Below are positions 37,168-46,785 of a stretch of 64,000 nt of DNA, piece after piece. The stretch is from the NCBI GenBank assembly GCA_037833965.1, contig AP031356.1, positions 23,086,501 to 23,150,500 of the forward strand, in the 5' to 3' direction. Within the stretch, counting starts at the first letter, position 1. Each line of letters starts with the position of its first letter. The position numbers and the translations under genes were made by a program. Origin of the DNA: Marchantia polymorpha subsp. ruderalis. Lineage: Eukaryota; Streptophyta; Marchantiopsida; Marchantiales; Marchantiaceae. Below the pieces are notes generated by a model. That model was not told where the DNA came from. It saw only the letters and a list, made by a program, of their open reading frames with translations, and ran no database searches.

Positions 37168-37566
37168 CCGGTGGCTAAACCCTAACGCTTCACTCTCTTT
37201 CACATATCATACCAAATTAAGATATACTGGCAGCGGTAATATTTTTTTCCAGTATATCATTTTCTCTAGTATATTGTGTAGCGTGTTTTCATAAGCTAAT
37301 TAGAATGGAAAGTGTTTTAGGACATGTTTCTCATCATGATATCATCCGGTACGGTCTATATTCTTGTTGGGCTTGAGGTTAATTCCAGTAATTGTTGATA
37401 TCCATTTGTTCCTCTTCTGTTACTTTCCAAGCAATGTTGCCTTGAGAATCATTAATTTCAGTAACCTAATAGTGATTGTGTATTGCTTTATCCCTTCTAA
37501 AGAGATCCAAAGTTCAGTCACTCAGTTCTTCCATATTCAATATACACAGCGTTGAAGGTTGGGGCC

Positions 37567-38574
37567 TATGGCAGAACTCATTAAAAGTGGCATTTGCCAC
37601 TTTTGCCACCTTTTTGTTAATTGTGGCATCCAAAATTTCATAAAAGTGGCATTTGTATTGAAAACCTCTTGTGACACTTGTTGAAATCATAAGAGATTGA
37701 GGTTATTTCAGGTAGTGTTGTTTCTCCATTGTGGCTAATTTAGATTCCGTCGTCATGTTATATCCAAGTGACATCTAAAGCCATCGAAAATTTAGAAGAG
37801 TCCATAAACAGGCCGCATGATTATTCACTGTGAATATACTCAAAGCACACAAAACTAGTCCTTTGAGAAGAAATGAGTTCATGATTACTCATTCTAAAGA
37901 GAGTATATTAGACTTCAACTGAATAGTGTCAATTTTTAAAATCCACAAGACCTGAATTAGATTCCTCCTCAAAACCTCAGCTAAAGATGAGTAATATCTC
38001 TATGTCTTCAATCCTAGGACTAGAGAGGAACTTGGTTCATGGCCAAAATATTCTTGCATTAGAGTTTTAGAAAAGTTGGGGGTGTATGTAATACTCATTT
38101 CTTCCATAGATTACATCCGTTAGGTGATCATGTGTTTCTTCTATTTTTGTCCACAATCTACTCAAAAACACAGATATTGGGATTCTTTTTCCAGTCACTT
38201 ATAGCACATGAACGCCAATGCTGTCTAATGTTCGCTTGGTTGGGATAATAACATTCTTCCGCTGTCCTCCGGTCACTTTGTAAACTCTAAGCAGTGATTA
38301 AAAATTAGAAATCACCTCCGTAAAGTTCAATTGTGACCGAAAAAGTCACTATCGAAAAAAGTTTAATTGTGGCAAAACTGGCAATTTTTTTTTGTAAAAT
38401 GTCACTTTGTAAACTCTAAGCAGTGATTAAAAATTAGAAATTACCTCCGTAAAGTTCAATTGTGACCGAAAAAGTCACTATCGACAAAAGCTTAATTGTG
38501 GCAACGGACCAGTTTTAATTGTGGCAAAAGTGAGTTTTTTTAGTAAAATGCCACTTTTAACGAGGTCTGGCCTA
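37567..38574. mobile_element. TA-flanked inverted-repeat element with subterminal repeats
   Basis: Both ends carry inverted copies of about 29 bp. The left reads TATGGCAGAACTCATT then AAAAGTGGCATTT; the right is its inverse with about six mismatches. Both begin with TA, which may be the target site. Inside each end are several copies of TTAATTGTGGCA (near 37,617, 38,364, 38,486 and 38,514). The 129-bp tandem duplication lies inside. There is no transposase, so this would be a non-autonomous DNA transposon. Subterminal repeats of this kind are typical of hAT, CACTA and Tc1-like elements; the TA ends favour Tc1/mariner, but this is inference. Confidence 0.55.
38272..38505. repeat. 129-bp tandem duplication
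   Basis: The segment that begins GTCACTTTGTAAACTCTAAG at 38,272 starts again at 38,401. Over about 104 bp the copies differ at only a few bases. Each copy contains a small hairpin, GTGAC with loop CGAAAAA and then GTCAC, and the TTAATTGTGGCA motif. Confidence 0.85.
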
Positions 38575-40649
38575 TTGCCATGCCGGAACCAATTCCGGCC
38601 GCAAATTCCGCAACGTTGAATGTTGGAAGACGTAGGAGGGCCCGACACGTTCTTGCCCTTCATCTTGAGTCCGTCAATTTTCTGCAGCTCAAGCATCTAT
38701 TCCCTCTTTGAAGAGAATAGGAGAAGACTTCCTTCCTCATCATTCGAAGTGTCCACACGAGTGTCTTATTATCCTGTGTTCGGTGTCTATCTACTTGTGT
38801 GCAAACTTGTATCTAAGAAGATGTGGGCTACGACTCAGTCAATAATTGCACATCGTTTCAAATGCAGGCATTACTCATAAGTATGACATGATCTTTCACC
38901 ACGTTTGCGTTGGAATCAAAACTTTCCCTTTACTTCGATGAGTCCAGTTGATGGAGAGTCCAACATTGCTCCCTCAGGAAAAGCATCTTCCTCCACAATT
39001 CCCATCAGTTTCAAGTGGGAAGCTCCAATTGCATTAATCACGTCATCTCCGCCAGCAAATGCATAGCGGCTTCCATTCAAACTGTGCAATTGCTGGAGGA
39101 TAAGGCATCAATCAGTTTCAAGTGGGAAACTCCAATAGCATTTGGCAATATGTCACGTCTTCTGCGTTAGCGGATGCAGGGCTTGGGTGAGGCTTCCACT
39201 CAGGCACTGCAACCGCCACCGGAGAAGACATATGCTCGCTTGTGCTCACACATAGTCGCTTTGTCCGCACTTGGCTTCGTTCTCTTGCGAGAGACGACGA
39301 GTCACTGTAGTTGCTCCATCGCTGATTTCCTCACAAGCCAAGTCGGCGTCAGGATAATCGAAAGAACAGTAAAACGATGAAAACTTCAAAGTGACCGTCT
39401 TGACCTTCGCTAGGTGATCCTAGAAGAGAGTAGTCCATCCTCTACTGGATCTGCCATGCCGCCATGAAACCACTTTCCCACCGAACTAATTACTTCACTC
39501 CAGATCTTGAAAGTGTACCTGTATAAGCTGATCTCCGAAGAATGACAAAGGGCTCAAATGATAGTCCTAACATTGTTTTGACAAAGTGTGGACAATGTAG
39601 CCATAGCCACGGAACTGTGCCTCCAACTCTCGTCGCTAGGGTGTCCTCCGACAGACATTCTCCTGGATCAATGAGCTTAAATCTCGTTCTCTATGATCCC
39701 TGGCCGTGCCGAACCTTCCAGTAGGATCGAAGGTTTCGAGAACGGGGTGTCCACACGTACTGCCAAATGCCGTTCCAAAATTTCGTAATGGATAGTCCTG
39801 AGCTCATCCTCAACACTGCCATTCACTCTTTCATGGAAGTAATCAAAAGTCGGCAATGTCACCATTGTGTAGCAGTAGGTCATTCAACGTGATTTGCTTT
39901 AGGTGCTTGAGTAGGAACTTGTGTAAAAAGCAAATGAGTTTTTTGGTTTCTAGAGATTGTCCAGGTTATCCTCACAAATTAGTTCAAACTATAACGTAGT
40001 TGCCCTCCGATAGTATTGTGATACTTCGGAAGATCTGGAGCCTACCTTAGTGATAGGGAGTGCTCCTAGCTACGAATGGGCAGAGTGGTAATGACCGGTA
40101 AACGAAGACTAATCCAATCAGCACATTTAAGTCCTACGACTCTACAAACTAAATCTCGCTTGAGGATGTCTGCAATGTACTGATAGTCAAATTTATAGTA
40201 CGTTTTTCTTTGGTGTAACATGATCTGGAACATAACTGCCAGCAGACTCCATTAAAACCCAATCGTGTTCCCGAAATGAAATGTCTTGCAGTTCACTGAA
40301 AATTTCTACCGGCATAGCCATACAACTGGGTTAAATAAAACCAATTAGACAATAGTACATGTAAGGAGCATCGTAGGAAAACATAACACTGCAGAACGTG
40401 AAAACCTAGCAATCTAATCATGTTGAGCAGCCTAACAAACTAAGAAGGCATGATACAGAATTCAACATCTAAATCTGAAAAACACACGATTATCTTATTC
40501 AATAGGCTGATTCCAACGTCTTCACTATATTCACAATGCTTTACAGGGCCCAGGTGATCCGCTACTTTAGATCATAAGGGAACACCTTTCCTATCCGAAC
40601 ATGGCAAGACAAGATCAAAGAGACGATCACCTTTCAATCAATCAGATGT
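38575..40649. other. no intact gene; short coding-like module on minus strand
   Basis: At about 38,930-39,120 the minus strand reads SLNGSRYAFAGGDDVINAIG, then ASHLKLMGIVEED and AFPEGAMLDSPSTGLIEVKG, and ends at a stop. About 100 bp upstream a related piece reads DILPNAIGVSHLKLIDALS, in a frame that does not continue. The NAIG-SHLKL string is therefore a direct repeat. I do not recognise the family, and no start or full gene can be traced. The rest of the stretch holds the 3' flank of TTM3 and no other gene. Confidence 0.3.
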
Positions 40650-41246
40650 CTACTCGATCTTGCCCGATCTGAACACGGCGAACTTGGACTTGGTTGAATA
40701 AGTGAACTCGATGCCCTTAGACTTCAGAAAATCTCCTAAAACCTCCCGAACTCTTTCGGGATCTGTGGACTCGCATTCCACTTCGTAGGTCGTTCCAAAG
40801 TCGTACTGCGTTTCGTCCAGCTCGATCTTGAGCCCCTCCCAGTTGAACACAGTCCGTACATTCCGAAATCCGCCCAAGCAAACGAAGTCCTCGCAAGCGA
40901 AGTCAGCCACAACCTTGTTCAGCAATTTGCACGTAGTAGTTGCCAATCTCCACGGCTCCGCAACACATGCCCTCCCAAGAGACACGTCGATGTCCTCCTC
41001 CAGCTCCTCTCCTCGGCTGATCCCATCCACAATCACAGCATTTCCCTTGAACGTCACAACACATTTTCCATCGCCATTATAAAACCGTAACCTCAACACC
41101 GCTCGCTTAGAGCTCAGCTCTTTATTGGCGCCATCGAAGAAGACATTCTCCTGCATGTGCGTCACCTCATGAAACGCCTTGAGAGATGAGGCGACTTTCT
41201 CATGAGCTTCACGACCTGGCAGCTTCAGCTTCACCTCCACCTCCAT
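40650..41246 (-). CDS. TTM3: triphosphate tunnel metalloenzyme 3 (tripolyphosphatase)
   Basis: A 198-residue CYTH-domain protein, the usual length for plant TTM3. The start is the ATG that gives MEVEVKLKL, because this places the signature ExExK (E2, E4, K6) at the N-terminus as in the family; the open frame upstream of it has no ATG. Other tunnel-wall strands are visible: KRAVLRLRFY (48-56), CVVTFKG (62-68), the acidic run EELEEDID (80-87), LKIELDETQYDFG (139-151) and YEVECES (154-160), with the typical end KFAVFRSGK. Plant TTM3 hydrolyses inorganic tripolyphosphate with a divalent metal inside an eight-stranded tunnel. It lies 170 bp after CDC26 on the same strand, and in Arabidopsis the two are known to share a bicistronic mRNA. 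The start context is strong (G at -3, G at +4). No introns. Confidence 0.93.
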   Translation of the reverse strand: MEVEVKLKLPGREAHEKVASSLKAFHEVTHMQENVFFDGANKELSSKRAVLRLRFYNGDGKCVVTFKGNAVIVDGISRGEELEEDIDVSLGRACVAEPWRLATTTCKLLNKVVADFACEDFVCLGGFRNVRTVFNWEGLKIELDETQYDFGTTYEVECESTDPERVREVLGDFLKSKGIEFTYSTKSKFAVFRSGKIE

Positions 41247-41416
41247 TCCGAGAACCGAAGAGAACAAACCGCCACTCTCTTGCAGTCCGAGCAAAATTTA
41301 TTAACCCAGTCCAATGTACAAACACCAAGGGAAAGTACCACCACACCACCACTCGGCCACGCCTTGCGCAACGGCGTGCGGGCCCGCACCCACAAAATTC
41401 ACACGCTGCAGCACAA
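41247..41416 (-). other. CDC26-TTM3 intercistronic spacer, free of AUG
   Basis: Read on the minus strand, these 170 nt contain no ATG in any frame. An AATAAA lies at 41,302-41,297, about 115 nt after the CDC26 stop, and could serve as an early poly(A) signal giving a CDC26-only mRNA. GC-rich near CDC26, more AT-rich near TTM3. Confidence 0.8.
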
Positions 41417-41635
41417 CTACTTGTTGAATCCTATTCGTTGAGCGACAGAAAGTTTAGGGCGAAATTCGATGACTTGCGGGGTAGCAGAAGCAGAGCCACC
41501 AACGGCAGCAGCACCTGCAGACGAAGCCGCAGCAGCAGCAGCGGCGGCAGCAGATGCGCTCTTCCGTGCTTGCTCTAGATCCTCCTTGTCATCGGCCTCC
41601 TTGAACTCGAGCCTCGTCGGCTTCCTCTTCAACAT
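41417..41635 (-). CDS. CDC26: anaphase-promoting complex subunit CDC26
   Basis: A 72-residue protein that begins MLKRKPTRLEFKEADDKEDL, the hallmark N-terminus of CDC26 in plants and animals. A nine-alanine run and an Ala/Ser/Gly linker follow, and it ends with IEFRPKLSVAQRIGF. CDC26 is a small APC/C subunit. In the human structure its extreme N-terminus, including Met1, threads into the TPR superhelix of CDC16/APC6 and stabilises it. Here APC6 is the divergent neighbour, 234 bp away, and TTM3 follows in the same transcription unit. The start ATG has A at -3 but T at +4, so it is only moderately strong. The frame is open upstream without another ATG in a plausible leader position. The Ala run is GCN-rich and may vary in length. 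Confidence 0.92.
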   Translation of the reverse strand: MLKRKPTRLEFKEADDKEDLEQARKSASAAAAAAAAASSAGAAAVGGSASATPQVIEFRPKLSVAQRIGFNK

Positions 41636-41869
41636 CGTCGCGCTATCTGATGGCAAGCTCGGCTTCGGGTCATAAGCGCGATCTGGACCCGAGAGCTCGA
41701 CGAGGAGAAGGCTTAAAGCCAGCGGAGGGTGGGCCTGGCGGCGAATCTGGAGAAGATTCTCGGGGGACGTACGGGATCGATGGGCGGGGAGTATCGGACG
41801 GAGGAGGGCGGATTGGGGCAGGAAGAGCGGGAAGAGGAGATTGCAAATTAAGAACGAGGAGAGCGAGTC
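41636..41869. promoter_or_regulatory. short bidirectional promoter between CDC26 and APC6
   Basis: Only 234 bp separate the divergent start codons, so both promoters and leaders must fit here or overlap the coding regions. The stretch is GC-rich and purine-biased on the plus strand, with no TATA box. Visible elements are a GC box (GGGCGGGG near 41,780), an inverted CCAAT box (ATTGG, 41,812-41,816) and GCGGGAAG at 41,827-41,834, one base from an E2F site. No MSA (mitosis-specific) element was seen. Shared control of the two genes is inference from the spacing. Confidence 0.7.
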
Positions 41870-43612
41870 ATGGGACGGGATGAGGAGAGTTGGATTGCCG
41901 AGCGCAAGAGGAAGAGGAGCATCGGCGACGACGCTGCTGCGGAGGCCGGAGGCGTGCTGGCGATGAGGGAGATGGATATGGAGAAGCTGCGATCCGTCGT
42001 GCGGGATTGCCTGGGCAAGCACTTGTACTCGTCGGCCATTTTTTTCGCGGACAAATTGGCCACCATGGCGGGCAATACGCCTCAGGATTTGTACATGCAG
42101 GCGCAGGCTCTGTACTTGGGGAAGGAATTTCGGCGTGCTCTGCACCTGCTGCGACGATTTCATCTGGTGTCTGCGGATTTGCGGTTTAGGTATTTGGCCG
42201 CCAAGTGCCTGGCCGAGGTCAAGGATTGGGAGGAATGTCTGGTCATGTTAGGGGAAGGGGATGTGGATGAGGACGGGAATGTGGAGATGGCGGAAGAGCA
42301 GGGGGTGGACCTGTCTGAAAGCAAAGATGTCGAGGAGCGCGAAATCCACATCTCTTCTGCCATGTGCCTCCTGCGCGGGCGAGCATTTGAGGCGCTGGAG
42401 AACAGAGCGCGGGCGCTGTGTTGGTACAAGGCTGCTCTGAAGGCGGATCCATTTTGTTATGAAGCATTCGAGCACTTGGTCGACAATCATATGTTGACGA
42501 ACGAACAGGAATCGAAACTGCTGACATCTCTGAAATTCGATCCCGAAGATCGGTGGCTGTCTTTGCTTTATTCGTGCCGAGCTAACAAGTACGGCCAAGG
42601 CGCGAAGATCGACATGAAGATCGCTGAGCTCGAGCAAGAGCTGGAAGAGCCTCAGAGCGATGATGAAAGTCGGGCAATCTGCTCGTTGAAAGACAACACT
42701 GATGTCATGGCCTGTAGAGCGGATTTGGAGTACCACAGGGGTGACTTCCAGAGGTGTTACGAGAGCACGAAAGCCTTATTAGAAAAGGATCCTTACCATC
42801 TTAGATGTATGCCTCTGCACTTAGGCGCGGCGTTGGAATTAGGCCGTAAGAACGAGCTGTTTTTGAGAGCTCACAGCTTGGTGCAGGAGTACCCGACCAA
42901 GGCCATTGCTTGGTTTGCAGTTGGATGCTACTACTATTGTATTCGGCAATACGATCACGCTCGACGTTACTTCTGTAAAGCTACGGCAATGGAGTACTCT
43001 TTTGCTCCGGCTTGGCTAGGGTTTGGAAATGCATACGCAGCTCAGGACGAAAGCGACCAGGCAATGGCTGCGTACAGAACAGCAGCTCGTCTTTTTGCAG
43101 GATGCCACCTTCCCAATCTGTGCATAGGAATGGAGTATCTTCGTACCAATAACCTGAATCTCGCGGAACAATTTCTCCTTCAAGCAAAATCGATTTGTCC
43201 TGACGATCCCTTGGTTTTCAACGAGCTCGGTGTAATGGCCTATCGGAACAAGGAATTCAAAATTGCCGCGGACTGGTTCGATAAAGCACTCAACTTGGCG
43301 CCCAAACCTTTAACCGACTCGTGGGAGCCCACAGTTGTCAACTTCGCACACACCTTGAGGAAACTGAAGATGTATGCCAAAGCTATCTCGGAATACGAGA
43401 AGGCTCTTGCACTGTATCCAAGAGGAGCTAGCACATACGCAGCTCTGGGTTTCACTCACCATTTACAAGGAAACAGCTCTGTTGCCATCGACTTCTATCA
43501 CAAGGCCTTGGGATTGAAGCCAGATGACTCCTTCACTGCAGAGATGCTATCATTGGCTCTCGCAGATGAGTGCCATCTGCAGAACTCCTCCGGAAGTTCA
43601 CAATTATTCTAG
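41870..43612 (+). CDS. APC6: anaphase-promoting complex subunit 6 (CDC16)
   Basis: A 580-residue protein that follows plant APC6/CDC16 from end to end. Recognisable segments are EKLRSVVRDCLGKHLYSSAI (about 39-58), LYMQAQALYLGKEFRRALHL, ALENRARALCWYKAALKADP, the hallmark AWFAVGCYYYCIRQYDHARRY, AYRTAARLFAGCHLPNL and SWEPTVVNFAHTLRKL. It is built of tandem TPR helices that form a superhelix. In the APC/C, which ubiquitinates cyclin B and securin, APC6 forms a homodimer scaffold and holds the CDC26 N-terminus in its groove. Length fits the family (Arabidopsis is about 540) with some 30 extra N-terminal residues; translation could also start at the internal MREMDMEKL. The gene is intronless, whereas Arabidopsis APC6 has many introns, so it may be a retrogene, or introns may be absent in this lineage. 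It shares its upstream region with CDC26. Confidence 0.95.
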   Translation: MGRDEESWIAERKRKRSIGDDAAAEAGGVLAMREMDMEKLRSVVRDCLGKHLYSSAIFFADKLATMAGNTPQDLYMQAQALYLGKEFRRALHLLRRFHLVSADLRFRYLAAKCLAEVKDWEECLVMLGEGDVDEDGNVEMAEEQGVDLSESKDVEEREIHISSAMCLLRGRAFEALENRARALCWYKAALKADPFCYEAFEHLVDNHMLTNEQESKLLTSLKFDPEDRWLSLLYSCRANKYGQGAKIDMKIAELEQELEEPQSDDESRAICSLKDNTDVMACRADLEYHRGDFQRCYESTKALLEKDPYHLRCMPLHLGAALELGRKNELFLRAHSLVQEYPTKAIAWFAVGCYYYCIRQYDHARRYFCKATAMEYSFAPAWLGFGNAYAAQDESDQAMAAYRTAARLFAGCHLPNLCIGMEYLRTNNLNLAEQFLLQAKSICPDDPLVFNELGVMAYRNKEFKIAADWFDKALNLAPKPLTDSWEPTVVNFAHTLRKLKMYAKAISEYEKALALYPRGASTYAALGFTHHLQGNSSVAIDFYHKALGLKPDDSFTAEMLSLALADECHLQNSSGSSQLF

Positions 43613-45639
43613 CCTAAAATGCACTGTACAGACGAATTCTTACCATCGAATTAGAGGTCTTCGGGACGATAGCTGATGATCTCGGAATCACAATAATGAT
43701 CAAGGTGCTCCGTTGCGGTCGAGGGATGTCCAACTGAGGATAATGTACTCTACCACATATGGATAATTCAGAGTGGCGTTACCAGGTCTCTGGAAAACCA
43801 AGTGGGATTTTTAAGGATGCCCTGCAGCAGCTGGTTTCTGGAGGAAACAAGGCAGACGGATTGTGTAGAGAACAACAGAAGGATTTAGCCAGGAGGATCT
43901 ACTGCAGGATCGAATCGCCCGGTCTTGAGGAACCCTTTATCCATACAAGGAACATCTAGGAGCACGGATGCAGCTAAGGGAAAGAGAGAGGATCGAGGTT
44001 TGAAGAGTTTGGATGTGGACCAGGATAGTCAAGTCATGAATTGACGAAGATTCAGAAAGCGATGCCGTTCTTATTTCGGGATGGCTTCTAAGAGGTACGT
44101 CTCAACTCTCACTCCGCTAAGCTAACTAATGCTCTAATTATAATGGTTCGAACTTCAAGCTGGCATAGCAAGCGTGAGATTTGCATTTCACCTCTTGCGA
44201 TTCTATATGTCACAGCTCAAAAGTTTTATCAGGTGCCAATGATTTCTTATTTTTGGTGCTTTGTCTCATCTCCGATTCGTTTAACGCAAGAACAAGCTTT
44301 TGAACACCTCTCTATCATGGAATTCATGAGTATGGAAGAATGACATATCTATAAGAGTAGTTCAAAAATCGGGCAAGCTTAATAAAACTAACAGGAAGCA
44401 GTTGATTAGTCTTGCCGCTGGATTTCCCCCGCGGCCAGGCATGGTTCCTCTCTTCGCAGTAAGCACCTGTAAAGAATAGGCGAATTAAGCTGAATATTTT
44501 CACACAAGAATAGTGAGGACATTCTCTTGAATTTGAGCACCTTCATCTTTCTCTGAACCCAGATTATTTGAAGATGTAGGCACGTTATGGCTCAAAGCAG
44601 TATATTCTTGTTTATCTCGTGAATCCAAAATGGAGAAAATCTATCTGATATTTTAAAGTTACGCCCGAGAAGTGGTTGCTAATATTATCAACAAAATATC
44701 TTCCGTCCCAAACTGGTTTGGTGGAAATCTTTTTGTCATGTCATGAAGTGTGTTGAGTGATTCACTTTGGCTCCCACTTCTGTTTTCGTAGCAATTATCA
44801 GGGATATATTTACTGAAGTGCATCTATCTTGCAGTTAGCTCGAAGCAGGTGGCTGTCAGTCTCTTGGCGACTATATACGAACAAGGGCATGAACAAGTAA
44901 GCTTCTTTTCAACGCAGATATGATTTCGGGTCCCTTCCTGTGCTAGGGGATTTCCCGCCTGCTTTTGTTTCATGATCATGCTTTGCCAACTTGCATTGGG
45001 GATGTATTACACGATCTCGCAGTTCTGCCGATCACTTCTGTAACACTAGATTATCTGGAGTTCATGTCGTTTCTACTGATCATGCTTGGCATAATTGCCT
45101 GTCTGGATGACTTGAATCTACTTCTGTTAGCTCGGTTGAGAAATCATGTGTTATTCGTCCGCATTTATTTTAACACTATTTCGTGTTGTGTGCAGCTGAT
45201 CGACTTCTGAGATGGCTGCCAGTAAAATATCCAGGATTCTTGCATGTTATGCACCGAAATGACGGTTTGCTCGTCTTCGGTCACATAGAAACTTCCCTTT
45301 ATCAGAAACAGGGGTCCTAAGAGGTTTCATTTACACAAGAAACACTCTGCTTGTATGTACTTTTTCAATTATTAACAACTCGCAACGATTTGCCTAGTAT
45401 TATCTCTACGAGAGATTTCTTTCGAAAAGAGATAATCAGGTGTTGTAGATTTGAGGCCATTGAAGCTACCGTTGCTAGTCACCAATTTTAAGAAAATCTG
45501 AAGGGGAGGATACATGAAATGCCTACATGGGCCACGTCCAAATTTTTTCTTTTCGTGGCAACTGCGCACTTGTTTTTACTGCAGAGTGGATACTTGTGTT
45601 ACGAAAATACGTCTAGGAGGATTGAATTTTTCTCTGGTA
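43613..45639. other. spacer between APC6 and the plastid-protein gene
   Basis: This holds the APC6 3' region, with AATAAT near 43,691 and AATAAA at 44,381. A 66-codon plus frame at 43,759-43,959 (EWRYQVSGKPSGIFKDALQQ) looks mildly coding-like but matches nothing I know and may be 3' UTR. The convergent gene's 3' end is at the right. Confidence 0.4.
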
Positions 45640-46785
45640 TCAAATGAATGTTATTTTTGCTGCCATTTCGGCCAAACAGTCTGTGGGTAGAGTCAAGAAT
45701 GTGTTCATGAATAAGTCATCAACAGGGTCTACTAAAGCCACCCCAACAAGTTTACAGTTGCCGGAAGAGTCCAGTCTCTTGCCTTTCCCACCCCTGAGAG
45801 CACCTTGTACTGCCTCTGTAGTGAGTACAGTATTCACTACTAGAGGAGGTGCCCTATATAGTGTGCCAACGGTGAAATAAAACTTGGCGAGGAATTTGAG
45901 CTCCACCTGCAATCATCAACCAGAAGGTGTATGGAATGAGTCCCTCGGTACGTAAATTTGTATCTCTGTAGATTGGAGAATATCGAACCTCTGCAAGATT
46001 TGTGCTACAAGGAATTTACAGTAGGATCGCTAATAAAAATTATCATACAAGGTGAACGCTGGACACGTCCCAGATTGAAGTAAATAATCCTGAAGACCTG
46101 GAAGTAAAACGACCAAAAAATCGACCATAATCCTAACCCATCCGAACCATATCGTTGAGCAATTTGAATAGCATACAGATTCTCTATCGAGTAGTATACG
46201 ACCGGTTGGAAAAAAGTAACTGACCTTCCCGGTGCTCCTTTCCAGGTAACCCTCCAGATTCTGGGGCACGATCTCAATTTTCAGAAAGGGTGGCAAAGGC
46301 AATCCCAACAACGTGGTGGTGAGCATGCTCACGGGCGGAATCTTCAGCTGGTCAGGATCAAAGCGCACGAAGGTGCGGCCATCAGCAAGCTCCTGAGACT
46401 CTCCGCTGCCCCCACCTCCGTCTGCGTTGTACACGAAGTCAGGATACCGCGCTACTCCCAACCCACAACCACTCAAAGTACGAAGGACCACCTTCCCGCA
46501 ATTGCCATCCGCGCATTGCATCTGTTCTTCAGCAGAGAGCGAGTTTCTAGGAGATGCCACGACTCCTCCCAGTGCGGTCGAAACCGGAAGCACAAGCGCT
46601 GCCCATCTTCGCGAGACTTTCACACTCAAGTCATTGGATTCACTGTCCTGATGCGCTCTACACTTCAAGCTCACTGCAGAATTGCTATAATTTCTTCTGT
46701 CGACATTGCCTCCGGTCCCTTTTCGGAAGATAGAACTTGGGGGGATGAGAACGCTAGGAGAGGCAGCAGCCATGGTTGAAGACAT
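45640..46785 (-). CDS. probable thylakoid-lumen protein of unknown function, two exons
   Basis: Exon 1 runs from 46,785 to 46,225 and exon 2 from 45,906 to 45,640. They are joined in phase 0 across a 318-bp intron with GTCAGT donor and TTGCAG acceptor, giving 275 residues. The splice is supported because GYLERSTGK then continues as VELKFLAKFYFTVGTLYRAP, which suits a single beta-rich domain. The first 55 residues are Ser-rich, like a chloroplast transit peptide. Next comes RR followed by a hydrophobic stretch (WAALVLPVSTALGGVVAS), a pattern of the twin-arginine thylakoid signal. The mature part has four cysteines near its start and the conserved-looking run RLDSSGNCKLVGVALVDPVDD near its end. 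I do not know the function. The family appears to be a conserved plastid protein, which is inference. Confidence 0.75.

Noticed and set aside
41247..41294. Longer TTM3 starting 16 codons upstream
   Set aside because: The first codon is TTG, not ATG, and the ExExK motif belongs at the very N-terminus in this family.
41417..42163. A 248-codon minus frame running through CDC26 and antisense to APC6
   Set aside because: Only the last 72 codons are CDC26. The upstream part has no suitable ATG, is antisense to the APC6 coding sequence and is open because the DNA is GC-rich.
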